10,625 nt of DNA from Candidatus Nanopelagicales bacterium (GTDB lineage Bacteria > Actinomycetota > Actinomycetes > S36-B12 > UBA5976), in assembly GCA_023254955.1 (NCBI GenBank), contig JALRKC010000020.1, forward strand, positions 1-10,625. Reading direction: 5' to 3'. Positions 1 through 8,348 of the stretch are shown here, piece after piece (positions within the stretch are counted from its first letter, which is position 1; every line of letters starts with the position of its first letter). The notes beneath the pieces were generated by a model that saw only the letters and a program-made list of their open reading frames with translations, ran no database searches and was not told the origin of the DNA. The translations under genes were made by a program, and so were the position numbers.

Positions 1-258
1 GTAGTTGCGATTTTAGATACCAACTGCGATCCAGATGAAGTAGATTTCCCAATTCCAGGCAATGATGACGCAATTAGATCAATCGGGTTATTAACTCGAG
101 TAATTGCAGATGCAACAGCCGAAGGCTTAATGGCAAGAGCTTCAAGAAATGCAAATGCCGATTCACCAGTAGCTGAACCATTAGCTGAGTGGGAAAAGGA
201 ATTGTTAGAAGGCGCTTCACCGGAAGTCGCAGCTGAAAAGCCAGAGGGAACTAATTAA
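1..258 (+). CDS. rpsB: 30S ribosomal protein S2, C-terminal part (5' end outside window)
   Basis: The reading frame is open from base 1 to a TAA at 256-258, giving 85 visible residues. It carries the very conserved C-terminal S2 block: [19 protein letters not shown], then a [10 protein letters not shown] stretch. S2 is a late-assembling small-subunit protein that binds 16S rRNA on the back of the 30S subunit, near protein S1 where present. After the conserved core there is an acidic tail of about 40 residues (ending EKPEGTN), of the kind common in Actinobacteria and absent from E. coli S2. Its position just upstream of tsf is the near-universal bacterial order. The start and promoter lie left of the window. 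The identity is secure. Confidence 0.97.
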   Translation, partial: VVAILDTNCDPDEVDFPIPGNDDAIRSIGLLTRVIADATAEGLMARASRNANADSPVAEPLAEWEKELLEGASPEVAAEKPEGTN

Positions 259-272
259 AAAATTGTAAGTTG

Positions 273-300
273 AGTGCCGAGAGAAATCTCGGCACTTTTA
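273..300 (+). terminator. Hairpin with short T-tract between rpsB and tsf (probable attenuator)
   Basis: A perfect 10-bp stem has arms AGTGCCGAGA (273-282) and TCTCGGCACT (287-296), closed by a GAAA tetraloop (283-286). It runs straight into TTTT (296-299). It starts 15 bases after the rpsB stop and ends 20 bases before the tsf start. The shape is that of a rho-independent terminator, but the T-tract is short. No obvious promoter lies between it and tsf, so partial termination that lowers tsf relative to rpsB is the likeliest role. This is an inference; the structure itself is seen directly. Confidence 0.8.
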
Positions 301-319
301 ATGAAAAGGAATAAATAAC

Positions 320-1156
320 ATGGCGAATTACACCGCCCAAGATGTCAAGACTTTACGCGAGGCAACTGGCGCAGGAATGATGGATTGTAAAAAAGCGCTT
401 GATGAAACCAATGGAGACTTCAACGCGGCAGTGGAATTATTGCGAGTAAAAGGCGCGAAGGATGTAAATAAGCGTGAAGGCAGAGTTGCCTCAAGTGGTT
501 TAGTTGCTGGAATTGTAGAAGGTGACAGCAAGGGCGCGCTAGTTGAAGTTAATTGTGAAACCGACTTTGTTGCCAAAACTCCAGACTTCATTGAGTTGGG
601 TGACAAAGTTGCGAAGCATATTTTAGATACCAATCCAAAAGATGTAGAAAGCTTGCTTTCGAGTGAATTAGAAGCCGGCAAATCAGTTCAACAAGCTCTA
701 GATGAAGCTAATGCGGTGATGGGTGAGAAAGTTGAAATTAAAAAGTTCTCAAGACTTGAAGGTGGATATGTGCATGTCTACCTACATAAGCCAGACCCAG
801 CACTACCAGCCGGTGTTGGCTCAATTGTTCAGATTGATGTGGTTAACGAACAAGTTGCAAAAGATTTAGCGCAACAGGTAGCAGCAATGGCACCCCTTTA
901 TTTGTCCCGAGAAGAAGTTCCACAAGAAGTGATCGAAACTGAGAAGCGTGTGGCAGAACAAACCGCAAAAGAAGAAGGAAAGCCGGAAGCTGCCATTGCC
1001 AAGATCGTAGAAGGCCGTGTTGGCTCCTATTTCAAGGATTTTTGCTTAGTAGAGCAGGCCTGGGTCAGAGACAACAAGAAAACCATCAAGAATCTATTAG
1101 AAGATAATAAAGTGAATGCGAAAGCATTTGCTAGATACAAGGTGGGACAAGCGTAG
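320..1156 (+). CDS. tsf: Translation elongation factor Ts (EF-Ts)
   Basis: EF-Ts is the cytoplasmic nucleotide-exchange factor that releases GDP from EF-Tu so that EF-Tu can be recharged with GTP. The 278-residue protein is full length for the family. The N-terminal UBA-like helical domain (about residues 1-50) has the usual GAGMMDCKKAL motif (18-28). The EF-Tu-contacting core has the signature CETDFVAK (79-86), with TDFVAK directly visible. The rest forms the two core subdomains, ending in a C-terminal helix/coil region rich in Lys and Asn. The ATG at 320 has a good Shine-Dalgarno AAAGGA (305-310) nine bases upstream. The gene follows the rpsB hairpin, and its TAG stop directly abuts the pyrH ATG. 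Very secure. Confidence 0.98.
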   Translation: MANYTAQDVKTLREATGAGMMDCKKALDETNGDFNAAVELLRVKGAKDVNKREGRVASSGLVAGIVEGDSKGALVEVNCETDFVAKTPDFIELGDKVAKHILDTNPKDVESLLSSELEAGKSVQQALDEANAVMGEKVEIKKFSRLEGGYVHVYLHKPDPALPAGVGSIVQIDVVNEQVAKDLAQQVAAMAPLYLSREEVPQEVIETEKRVAEQTAKEEGKPEAAIAKIVEGRVGSYFKDFCLVEQAWVRDNKKTIKNLLEDNKVNAKAFARYKVGQA

Positions 1157-1867
<711 letters not shown>

Positions 1868-1869
1868 AG

Positions 1870-2427
1870 ATGATTGATCAAGTTTTAAGTGAAGCTCAAA
1901 CAAAAATGGATAAGGCTCTAGAAGTAGCTAAAGAAGACTTCACTACTATTCGGACTGGTCGTGCCAATCCAGCGATGTTCAACAAAATAAATGCGGATTA
2001 CTACGGCACGATGACTCCTTTAAGCCAAATGGCTTCGATTCAAATCCCAGAGGCAAGAATGGTGATCATCACCCCTTACGACAAGGGAGCTATGGCAGCA
2101 ATTGAAAAAGCCATTATGGAAAGTGATTTAGGGGTTAATCCGAGCAACGATGGAAACGTAATTAGAGTTCCCTTGCCGCAATTAACAGAAGAGCGTCGCA
2201 AAGAGTACATAAAATTGGCAAAAACCAAGGCAGAAGATTCAAAGGTCTCAATACGCAATATTCGTCGCCACGCTAAAGAAACTTTAGAAAAATTGAAGAA
2301 AGATGGCGAGGTTGGCGAAGATGACGTTAAGCGAGCCGAAAAAACCTTAGATGAAAATACCAAGAAACATGAATCTCAAATTGATGAGTTGTTAAAGCAC
2401 AAAGAAGCCGAACTGCTCGAGGTCTAA
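1870..2427 (+). CDS. frr: Ribosome recycling factor (RRF)
   Basis: RRF works with EF-G to split the post-termination ribosome into subunits. At 185 residues it has the canonical size. Helical domain I is formed by about 1-30 plus 105-185. Domain II (about 31-104) begins with the family motif [10 protein letters not shown] (28-37) and includes the [13 protein letters not shown] stretch (60-72). The most conserved segment, LTEERRKEY (105-113) through SIRNIRR (127-133), contains the arginines at 129 and 132 that correspond to rRNA-contacting positions in the family. The ATG has a Shine-Dalgarno GGGGAG (1857-1862) seven bases upstream, overlapping the end of pyrH. The stop TAA (2425-2427) abuts the cdsA ATG. 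Very secure. Confidence 0.98.
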   Translation: MIDQVLSEAQTKMDKALEVAKEDFTTIRTGRANPAMFNKINADYYGTMTPLSQMASIQIPEARMVIITPYDKGAMAAIEKAIMESDLGVNPSNDGNVIRVPLPQLTEERRKEYIKLAKTKAEDSKVSIRNIRRHAKETLEKLKKDGEVGEDDVKRAEKTLDENTKKHESQIDELLKHKEAELLEV

Positions 2428-3255
2428 ATGACTAATGAAACCGAGCAAAAGCCGGGTCGCAATGTTCCAGCGGCAATTGGGGTCGGCTTATTTCTACTAT
2501 TTGCGGTTTTTTTCTCACTCACCTATATAAAAGAATTCTTCTTTTTTGTTGCGTTAGTGGCATTGAATTTAGGAGCTTATGAGTTCATAACCACGATTAA
2601 GCGACAGAAAAATATTCAGATTTCAAATTGGGTGGTTTCCTTTTCCTTAGCGGCAATCTTGGTCGCCTCTTTGGGCTTTGGGGAAATTGGCTTAGTTGGT
2701 TCGCTAGCCGTTGCCTTGGCGTTAGCTTTTGTGGTCCGATTAAAAGATGGTTCAGAGGGAATTTTTGTAGATTCTTCTGCGGTAACTTTTTTGTTGATTT
2801 ATTTAGGTGTTTTTGGCGGAGTCACCATGTTGATGTTGCGGCAATCGAATGGAGCTTATTTAGTTGCTACCTTTATTTTGCTAACAGCATTAAGTGACAC
2901 TGGCGGATATTTAGTTGGATCATTTATTGGTAAACACCCAATTTTGCCCAAGCTCTCCCCAAAGAAGTCTTGGCAAGGTTTAGCCGGCTCTGTTTTGTTT
3001 GCTGGGCTTTTTGGAATATTTATCGTGCCGCTGTGGTTTGGAATATCAAGTGAAAAAGGATTATTAATTGGAGTTGCTCTAGCAATTTTTGGCACAATTG
3101 GAGATTTTTTCGAAAGCGCGATTAAGCGAGACTTAGGGGTAAAAGATTTTGCGAAGTCGCTTCCGGGTCATGGGGGAATGATGGATCGATTAGATTCATT
3201 GGCATTCAATTCAATCGCGGCTTGGATACTCTTTGGAATATTCTTAGGATTTTAA
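2428..3255 (+). CDS. cdsA: Phosphatidate cytidylyltransferase (CDP-diacylglycerol synthase)
   Basis: This integral membrane enzyme makes CDP-diacylglycerol from phosphatidic acid and CTP, the branch point for phosphatidylglycerol, cardiolipin and phosphatidylinositol. The protein has 275 residues. A polar N-terminus of about 12 residues is followed by about eight hydrophobic segments. The full CDS signature spans residues 230-256, with the order S-A-I-K-R, K-D, LPGHGG and MMDRLD all present. The conserved SDTGGYLVG (156-164) and SPKKSWQG (177-184) blocks precede it; the acidic residues of these blocks are the metal and substrate ligands in the family. The ATG directly follows the frr stop (TAAATG), with a short GAGG (2419-2422) upstream. 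Placement between frr and rlmN is typical of Actinobacteria. Secure. Confidence 0.97.
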   Translation: MTNETEQKPGRNVPAAIGVGLFLLFAVFFSLTYIKEFFFFVALVALNLGAYEFITTIKRQKNIQISNWVVSFSLAAILVASLGFGEIGLVGSLAVALALAFVVRLKDGSEGIFVDSSAVTFLLIYLGVFGGVTMLMLRQSNGAYLVATFILLTALSDTGGYLVGSFIGKHPILPKLSPKKSWQGLAGSVLFAGLFGIFIVPLWFGISSEKGLLIGVALAIFGTIGDFFESAIKRDLGVKDFAKSLPGHGGMMDRLDSLAFNSIAAWILFGIFLGF

Positions 3256-4332
3256 GTGGCTAAAAAACCGCCGGTGCATATTGCGGATTTAGATTTGGCA
3301 GAGCGCAAAGCCAGGGCAATTGATTTGGGAATTCCGGCATTTAGAGCCGATCAAGTCAGTAGGCAGTGGTTCTCTCGATTTTCAGACGATTCCAGCGAAT
3401 GGACTGACTTGCCCGAAAAAGAAAGAGGCAAAATTGCCGAGAAGCTCGCCCCTGAATTAATTAATAAGGTTCGGGAATTAACTACCGATCAAGGTGAGAC
3501 AGTTAAAACCCTTTGGAAGCTATTCGATGAAAAATTTGTAGAAAGTGTCTTGATGCATTACCCAAATCGCACCACGGTGTGTATTTCTTCTCAAGTTGGA
3601 TGCGGTATGGCTTGTCCGTTTTGCGCAACGGGACAAGGTGGCTTAAAAAGAAATTTGAGTGCAGCAGAAATTGTGGCACAGGTGCAAGCTTCTGCTCGAT
3701 ATGCCGATAGAGGATTGTTACCTAATAAAGATGCGAGACTTTCTAACATAGTTTTTATGGGTATGGGTGAACCTCTAGCTAACTTTGATGCAGTTGTGAC
3801 CGCGATTAAAAGAATTACTCAGCCACAACCAGAGGGCCTAGGTATTTCAGCTAGAAATGTAACAGTATCCACGGTTGGGCTGGTTCCACAAATTATGAAA
3901 CTCGCTGAAGTTGGCTTGCCTCTTCGGTTAGCTTTAAGTTTGCATGCACCAGATGATGAGTTGCGCGATGAGTTGGTTCCGCTAAATAAGCGCTATCGGA
4001 TAAGCGAAGTTTTAAAAGCGGTTTGGGATTACTCAGATAAGGTAAAAAGAAGAGTTTCAATCGAGTATGCCCTGATCAAAGATATTAATGATCAAAAACA
4101 TCGGGCGGCACTTTTAGCCAAGCGCCTTAAAGGGAAAATGGTCCACGTAAATCTGATTCCGCTAAATCCCACACCAGGCTCCAAGTGGACTGCTTCAACT
4201 CAAAAATCTCAGCAAGATTTCGTTGAGACCCTGCAAAATGCTGACATAAATGTGACTGTTCGCGACACTCGTGGCAGTGATATTGATGGTGCCTGCGGAC
4301 AATTAGCCGCAAGGGCAGGCGATCCTAAATAG
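3256..4332 (+). CDS. rlmN: Radical-SAM dual-specificity RNA methyltransferase RlmN (23S rRNA A2503 / tRNA A37 C2-methylation)
   Basis: RlmN adds a methyl to C2 of A2503 in 23S rRNA and, in studied species, of A37 in some tRNAs, which tunes the peptidyl-transferase centre and decoding. The 358-residue protein has the cluster motif CGMACPFC with C116, C120 and C123 as the 4Fe-4S ligands. It has FMGMGEP (167-173) for SAM contact, and [15 protein letters not shown] (336-350), whose C347 matches the methyl-carrying cysteine. C109, seven residues before the first cluster cysteine, matches the resolving cysteine (C118 in E. coli RlmN). All catalytic cysteines are therefore present. I chose the GTG at 3256, which abuts the cdsA stop (TAAGTG) and has AGGA (3246-3249) upstream. 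No C8-methylating Cfr-type feature is evident, but Cfr and RlmN are homologous; the genomic setting favours RlmN. Confidence 0.96.
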   Translation: MAKKPPVHIADLDLAERKARAIDLGIPAFRADQVSRQWFSRFSDDSSEWTDLPEKERGKIAEKLAPELINKVRELTTDQGETVKTLWKLFDEKFVESVLMHYPNRTTVCISSQVGCGMACPFCATGQGGLKRNLSAAEIVAQVQASARYADRGLLPNKDARLSNIVFMGMGEPLANFDAVVTAIKRITQPQPEGLGISARNVTVSTVGLVPQIMKLAEVGLPLRLALSLHAPDDELRDELVPLNKRYRISEVLKAVWDYSDKVKRRVSIEYALIKDINDQKHRAALLAKRLKGKMVHVNLIPLNPTPGSKWTASTQKSQQDFVETLQNADINVTVRDTRGSDIDGACGQLAARAGDPK

Positions 4333-4360
4333 AGCCATTTTTACTACAAAACCTTGATCG

Positions 4361-4390
4361 TTGCTCTTTTTACTGACTTACCGGCATAAT
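4361..4390 (+). promoter_or_regulatory. Possible sigma-70-type promoter for the livHMGF operon
   Basis: The 103-base gap between rlmN and livH holds a -10-like CATAAT (4385-4390). Eighteen bases upstream is a weak -35-like TTGCTC (4361-4366). Transcription would begin near 4397, leaving a leader of about 40 bases that ends in the livH Shine-Dalgarno. No strong terminator is seen after rlmN: the only dyad is a 5-bp stem AGAGC/GCTCT (4331-4335/4363-4367) with a 27-base loop and five Ts. Read-through from the housekeeping operon is therefore also possible. The promoter is an inference from motif similarity only. Confidence 0.35.
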
Positions 4391-4426
4391 GAGGCGCAAG
4401 CATCGTGTACCTTTAAGCGAAACGTT

Positions 4427-4438
4427 GGAGGTTTAGTG
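4427..4438 (+). promoter_or_regulatory. Shine-Dalgarno and GTG start that set the livH N-terminus
   Basis: GGAGG (4427-4431) is the best ribosome-binding site in the gap and sits four bases before GTG (4436-4438). An upstream in-frame TTG at 4361 has no Shine-Dalgarno and would put a non-signal-like sequence in front of the signal peptide. The downstream ATG at 4454 is 22 bases from the GGAGG, which is too far. The GTG is therefore preferred, though the spacing is a little short. Confidence 0.65.
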
Positions 4439-5731
4439 CGCTCATCATTGCCAATGGCTAGAAAAAAACTTTCTAAAGGTTTTATTGTTCTATTTCTGGC
4501 ATTAGTTTCAGCGCTAGCAGGTCACCCCGCCTATGCTGATTCAGTCGGTGATGAATTTAAGGACCGAATTTCTGGAAATGTGCAGTTTGAGGGCACCCCG
4601 CTTGAAGGTGTTTTAATCAAAGTCTCGGGTCAGGGTTATGAAGCTGAAGTCGTCACCGATGCTGAGGGAAAGTGGCGTGTAGGTGTTCCATCAAAAGGGG
4701 ATTATGAAGTCACGCTGGTCGAGGATACTTTGCCGGAGGGCATTGCTGTGCTTGAAGGTGGGTCAACTCAGTTAGTAACCGTTGGTCCAGGTGGTCGGGT
4801 ATCAAAAAATTTTTTTATAGGTGAAGGCGAAAGAATTACCGTAAGTCTTACCGATCAGGTAGTTGCTCGCGTTATTTATGGCTTAAATTTTGGATTGATG
4901 CTTGCGTTGGCAGCAATTGGATTGTCATTAGTTTTTGGAACAACAGGTCTTTCAAATTTCGCCCACAGCGAAATGGTTACTTTTGGTGCGATTATTTCAC
5001 TCATTTTGGTAAATGTCATAAGTGTGCCCATTTTGTTGGCTTTGCCACTCGCTGTAGTTATTAGTGGGCTAATGGGATGGGGGCTTGATGCTGGGCTCTG
5101 GACGCCATTGCGTCGTAAGGGTCTGGGACTGGTTCAGCTCATGATAGTTAGCATCGGTCTCTCTTTAGCAGCTCGCTATGTTTATCAGTTCATAATTGGC
5201 GGGGGAACGGAACAGCTTCCTGGAGCCACCGCCCCCAAAATGCAATTGTTCGGTGCAGTGGTTCTGAGTTGGGTAGATATTGCAAGTATGGCTATAAGCT
5301 TGGTCGCGATTTTGATTTTTGCTTATTGGTTGATTTTCACAAAAATCGGAAAGGCGACTCGTGCAATTTCGGATAACGCTTCACTTGCTGCCGCATCCGG
5401 AATTGATGTTGATCGTGTAATTCGAATTGTGTGGATTCTTGCAGCTGCACTAGCCGGTTTAGCCGGTATTTTATGGGCTTATTTTCGGCCGGGCATTAAG
5501 TGGGATATGGGTGCGCAAATTTTGCTGCTAATTTTTGCTGCGGTAACACTTGGAGGGCTGGGTACCGCATTTGGGGCGCTTTTGGGTGCGTTAATTGTGG
5601 GAGTCTTGATCGAGACATCGGCGCTTATTATCCCGAACGATCTCAAATATGTAGGAGCCCTAGTCGTATTAATTGTAATTTTGCTATTTAGACCACAAGG
5701 AATTTTGGGCAAAAAAGAAAGGATTGGTTGA
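4436..5731 (+). CDS. livH: LivH-type ABC permease with secreted N-terminal carboxypeptidase-regulatory-like domain
   Basis: One of the two membrane subunits of a HAAT (branched-chain amino acid type) importer. From the GTG start it is 431 residues, about 120-140 longer than a typical LivH. Residues 1-35 form a signal peptide: basic MARKKLSK region, hydrophobic core 15-29, probable cleavage after AYA near 34. Residues about 45-130 look like a beta-sandwich domain of the CarboxypepD_reg/CNA-B type (ISGNVQFEGTPLEGV, TDAEGKWRVGVPSKGDYEV). The permease follows, with GLNFGLMLALAAIGLSLVFG (149-168), GLSNFAH (171-177), the EAA-like ATPase-contact loop near 304-330, TLGGLGTAFGALLGA (371-385) and C-terminal FRPQGILGKK. 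By hydrophobicity and positive charges I count about nine membrane segments with N-terminus outside and C-terminus inside, which agrees with a secreted N-terminal domain. It overlaps or abuts livM. The family is certain; the solute is not. Confidence 0.9.
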   Translation: MRSSLPMARKKLSKGFIVLFLALVSALAGHPAYADSVGDEFKDRISGNVQFEGTPLEGVLIKVSGQGYEAEVVTDAEGKWRVGVPSKGDYEVTLVEDTLPEGIAVLEGGSTQLVTVGPGGRVSKNFFIGEGERITVSLTDQVVARVIYGLNFGLMLALAAIGLSLVFGTTGLSNFAHSEMVTFGAIISLILVNVISVPILLALPLAVVISGLMGWGLDAGLWTPLRRKGLGLVQLMIVSIGLSLAARYVYQFIIGGGTEQLPGATAPKMQLFGAVVLSWVDIASMAISLVAILIFAYWLIFTKIGKATRAISDNASLAAASGIDVDRVIRIVWILAAALAGLAGILWAYFRPGIKWDMGAQILLLIFAAVTLGGLGTAFGALLGALIVGVLIETSALIIPNDLKYVGALVVLIVILLFRPQGILGKKERIG

Positions 5732-5738
5732 GAAAAAT

Positions 5739-6719
5739 ATGGATTGGGGATTTATTCTTTCAAATACCGCTGCTCAGCTACTTAGTCCAGCTACCTTTGC
5801 CTTCGCCCTTGCAGCCATGGGGCTTGCCTTGCATTTTGGATTTGCGGGCTTGCTGAATTTTGGTGTAGCCGGATTCATGGCCATCGGAGCTTACGGTTAT
5901 GCGATCTCCATGTTGACCTTTGGATTAGCGTGGTGGGGAGGGTTGCTGGTCGGTATTATCGGCGCTGTTTTGTTTGCAATTGTGCTTGGAATCCCAACTT
6001 TACGATTACGTGGTGATTATTTGGCAATTGTTACCATCGCCGCGGCTGAGATTGTGCGCTTGCTCTTCTTAACAACCGCGTTTACCGAAGTCACTGGTTC
6101 AGCTGACGGCTTGAGCGGCTATCACGCAAGTTTTAGAGAAAGTAACCCATTTGCACCAGGTACTTACGGCTTTGGTCCATGGCAATACAACGAAATAGAC
6201 TTATGGGTTTTGACAGTAGGTCTAACTATATTGATCATCGCAACTTTGTTTGTTTGGCGAATTGTAAAGAGTCCATGGGGAAGAGTTTTAAAGGGCATTA
6301 GAGAGGATGAAGATGCGGTAAGAGCCCTCGGTAAAAATGTTTTCGCTTATAAGATGCAGGCATTAATAATCGGAGGTGTGATAGCCGCACTCGGCGGATT
6401 TGTCTACGCCCTCCCATCCGCTGTTAGCCCCGGTGTTTATGTGACGTCATTAACCTTTTTTGTTTGGACGGCACTTTTATTGGGTGGAGCTGCTACTGTT
6501 TTTGGCCCCATACTTGGTGCTGTAATTTTCTGGGTTTTGCAAGCTTTTTTAACAAATGTTCTACCAGAATTAGTTAAAGCAGGACCCTTAGACTTCTTAA
6601 CTTCTCAACAATCTTCGACCATCAGGTTTATTTTAGTGGGAGTGGGATTAATGCTAATTGTAATTTACCGACCTCAAGGGATCTTTGGCGATAAAAAGGA
6701 GTTGACCTTTGTCAAATAA
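5739..6719 (+). CDS. livM: LivM-type ABC permease
   Basis: This is the second membrane subunit of the Liv/HAAT importer and pairs with LivH. Residue numbers refer to the ATG at 5739 (326 residues). The LivM core is clear: FALAAMGLALHFGFAGLLNF (22-41), GFMAIGAYGYA (45-55), RLRGDYLAIVTIAAAEIVRL (89-108), the cytoplasmic ATPase-contact loop SPWGRVLKGIREDEDAVRALG (178-198, conserved G and A), LGGAATVFGPILGA (248-261) and a YRPQGIFGDKK tail (310-320). It is predicted to have about eight to ten membrane segments. The start is uncertain. The ATG at 5739 lies seven bases after the livH stop with only a weak Shine-Dalgarno. A TTG at 5724 would add five residues and overlap livH by eight bases, but the AAAGGA there touches the TTG directly. 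The stop overlaps the livG start by 11 bases. Confidence 0.94.
   Translation: MDWGFILSNTAAQLLSPATFAFALAAMGLALHFGFAGLLNFGVAGFMAIGAYGYAISMLTFGLAWWGGLLVGIIGAVLFAIVLGIPTLRLRGDYLAIVTIAAAEIVRLLFLTTAFTEVTGSADGLSGYHASFRESNPFAPGTYGFGPWQYNEIDLWVLTVGLTILIIATLFVWRIVKSPWGRVLKGIREDEDAVRALGKNVFAYKMQALIIGGVIAALGGFVYALPSAVSPGVYVTSLTFFVWTALLLGGAATVFGPILGAVIFWVLQAFLTNVLPELVKAGPLDFLTSQQSSTIRFILVGVGLMLIVIYRPQGIFGDKKELTFVK
6696..6711 (+). promoter_or_regulatory. Shine-Dalgarno and TTG start of livG inside livM
   Basis: AAGGAG (6696-6701) is a strong Shine-Dalgarno seven bases before TTG (6709-6711), all within the last codons of livM. It supports the TTG start over the in-frame ATG at 6793, which has no ribosome-binding site. 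Translational coupling to livM is likely. Confidence 0.75.
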
Positions 6720-7581
6720 TTCTGTGCCAAACAAATCTTTGGACTTACACGTTGGAGAAGCGAAGCCGGGGTGTGCAAAAAAAGACCCCATAATGATCGT
6801 TGACAAGCTAACTAAGAGTTTTGGTGGGCTGAAGGCGGTAGATGTTGATCACCTTGAGATCCCAAGGAATGCCATAACGGCCCTTATAGGACCTAATGGT
6901 GCAGGTAAAACAACACTTTTTAATTTGTTAACTGGGTTTGACACAGGAGACACTGGAACATGGCTCTTTAATGGTAAGAAATTAGCCGGTGTACCAGCTT
7001 TTAAGGTTGCGCAGCTAGGTGAGGTAAGAACCTTTCAATTAACTAAGGCTTTAAGCCTATTGACCGTGCTTGAAAACATGAAGTTAGGTGCAAAAAATCA
7101 AAAAGGTGAAAAATTATTACCATCACTCTTGCCGGCTATTTGGAAATCTCAAGAGAAACAAGTGGAAGAAAAAGCAATCGAAATTCTAAAGAAATTCAAA
7201 CTTTATGAGAAGAAAGACGATTTTGCGGCCAGTCTTTCTGGTGGTCAGAGAAAACTCCTAGAGATGGCTAGAGCCTTAATGATCGATCCAACCTTAGTGA
7301 TGTTGGACGAACCGATGGCGGGTGTGAATCCTGCTTTAACAGAATCCCTGCTTGAGCATATTTTGAATCTTAAATCTTCTGGAATGACAGTTCTATTTAT
7401 CGAACACGATATGCATATGGTGCGCCATATTGCAGATTGGGTAGTAGTAATGGCGGAAGGCAAAGTTGTTGCCGAAGGAGAAGCACATTCCGTAATGAAG
7501 GATCAAGCCGTAATTGATGCATATTTAGGAAGTCATCAAGAATTAGATTTGGGTGAGGTTACAGGTCGGGTGAACAAATGA
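6709..7581 (+). CDS. livG: LivG-type ABC transporter ATP-binding protein
   Basis: One of two cytoplasmic ATPases that power the Liv/HAAT importer. It has 290 residues from a TTG start. Motifs in order are Walker A GPNGAGKTT (61-69), Q-loop glutamine 110 (in RTFQ), signature LSGGQ (176-180), Walker B LVMLDEP (196-202) with D200 and E201, and switch histidine H233 (in IEHDM). All catalytic residues are present, so the protein should be active. The Q-loop RTFQ and the insert of about 45 residues between the Q-loop and the signature are typical of LivG as opposed to LivF. Residues 1-27 form an unusual polar leader (SNNSVPNKSLDLHVGEAKPG) before the normal domain start near IMIVDKLTKSFGG. The ATG of livF overlaps its stop (ATGA). 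Confidence 0.95.
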   Translation: MSNNSVPNKSLDLHVGEAKPGCAKKDPIMIVDKLTKSFGGLKAVDVDHLEIPRNAITALIGPNGAGKTTLFNLLTGFDTGDTGTWLFNGKKLAGVPAFKVAQLGEVRTFQLTKALSLLTVLENMKLGAKNQKGEKLLPSLLPAIWKSQEKQVEEKAIEILKKFKLYEKKDDFAASLSGGQRKLLEMARALMIDPTLVMLDEPMAGVNPALTESLLEHILNLKSSGMTVLFIEHDMHMVRHIADWVVVMAEGKVVAEGEAHSVMKDQAVIDAYLGSHQELDLGEVTGRVNK

Positions 7582-8306
7582 AATCACAATTACCAGTAGT
7601 TGAAATTAAGGATTTAGTTGCTGGTTACCTGCCTGGAGTAAATATTCTTAATGGTGCAAATTTGGTGGCAAACCAAGGTGAATTAATTGGAATCATCGGT
7701 CCAAACGGCGCGGGTAAATCGACGCTACTCAAAGCAATATTCGGGCAAGTAAAGGTTAGATCAGGATCCGTAAGTTTAAACGGAGAAGACATTACCGGAT
7801 TAAAAGCTGAGAAATTAGTTAGTAGGGGCGTAGGGATGGTTCCACAAAATAATAATGTATTCCCAAGCCTAACTATTGAAGAAAATTTACAAATGGGAGT
7901 TTATCAAAAACCTCAATTATTTAACGAGAGATTAGATTTTGTATTAAGTCTTTTTGCTGAATTAAAAAATAGATTAAGTCAAAGAGCAGGATCACTCTCT
8001 GGTGGAGAGAGGCAAATGGTTGCAATGGGTCGGGCATTAATGATGAATCCGACAGTTTTATTGTTAGATGAGCCTTCCGCTGGCTTATCACCTGTTCGGC
8101 AAGACGAGGCATTCATTCGAGTCTCAGACATTAACAAAGCTGGTGTGACCACAATCATGGTTGAACAGAATGCTCGCAGGTGTTTGCAGATTTGCGACCG
8201 CGGATATGTGCTGGACCAGGGCAAGGATGCCTATTCGGGCTCTGGAAGGGAGCTACTGAACGATCCCAAGGTAATAGGTCTTTATTTGGGTACATTGGGC
8301 GCATAG
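7578..8306 (+). CDS. livF: LivF-type ABC transporter ATP-binding protein
   Basis: This is the second ATPase of the importer, forming a heterodimer with LivG. It has 242 residues, the usual length. Walker A is GPNGAGKST (41-49), the Q-loop glutamine is Q90 (MVPQ), the signature is LSGGE (140-144), and Walker B is LLLDEP (161-166) with D164 and E165. Where most ABC ATPases have the switch histidine there is Q197 in MVEQNA; this glutamine is characteristic of the LivF family and is not a defect. The ending (DPKVIGLYLG) is also typical. The ATG overlaps the livG stop as ATGA, which predicts translational coupling. The livHMGF run ends here; livK follows only after a 130-base gap with its own candidate signals. 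Confidence 0.96.
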   Translation: MKSQLPVVEIKDLVAGYLPGVNILNGANLVANQGELIGIIGPNGAGKSTLLKAIFGQVKVRSGSVSLNGEDITGLKAEKLVSRGVGMVPQNNNVFPSLTIEENLQMGVYQKPQLFNERLDFVLSLFAELKNRLSQRAGSLSGGERQMVAMGRALMMNPTVLLLDEPSAGLSPVRQDEAFIRVSDINKAGVTTIMVEQNARRCLQICDRGYVLDQGKDAYSGSGRELLNDPKVIGLYLGTLGA

Positions 8307-8348
8307 TAGGGAATTTTTGCCGATTTGTTATCTAGATGTGATTTTTTC

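Noticed and set aside
301..318. Five-codon micro-ORF (MKRNK) ending two bases before the tsf start
   Set aside because: It has no Shine-Dalgarno, starts inside the hairpin's downstream flank, and consists mostly of the tsf ribosome-binding site. It is most likely chance.
328..681. 117-codon minus-strand open frame opposite tsf
   Set aside because: It is a shadow of the certain tsf gene. The Ser/Thr-rich translation has no recognisable motif and no start signal was found.
2628..2897. 89-codon + strand frame inside cdsA
   Set aside because: It lies in another frame of the well-supported cdsA. The Cys/Trp/Phe-rich product is typical of an out-of-frame membrane-protein shadow.
4331..4371. Terminator after rlmN (AGAGC/GCTCT stem followed by TTTTT)
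   Set aside because: The stem is only 5 bp with a 27-base loop and begins within the rlmN stop codon, too weak to call.
4338..4374. Direct repeat TTTTTACT at 4338-4345 and 4367-4374
   Set aside because: Two copies of an eight-base, T-rich word in a short AT-rich gap are expected by chance and match no known element.
4361..4435. Longer livH start at TTG 4361 adding 25 residues
   Set aside because: It lacks a Shine-Dalgarno, would overlap the likely promoter, and would place odd residues before a well-formed signal peptide.
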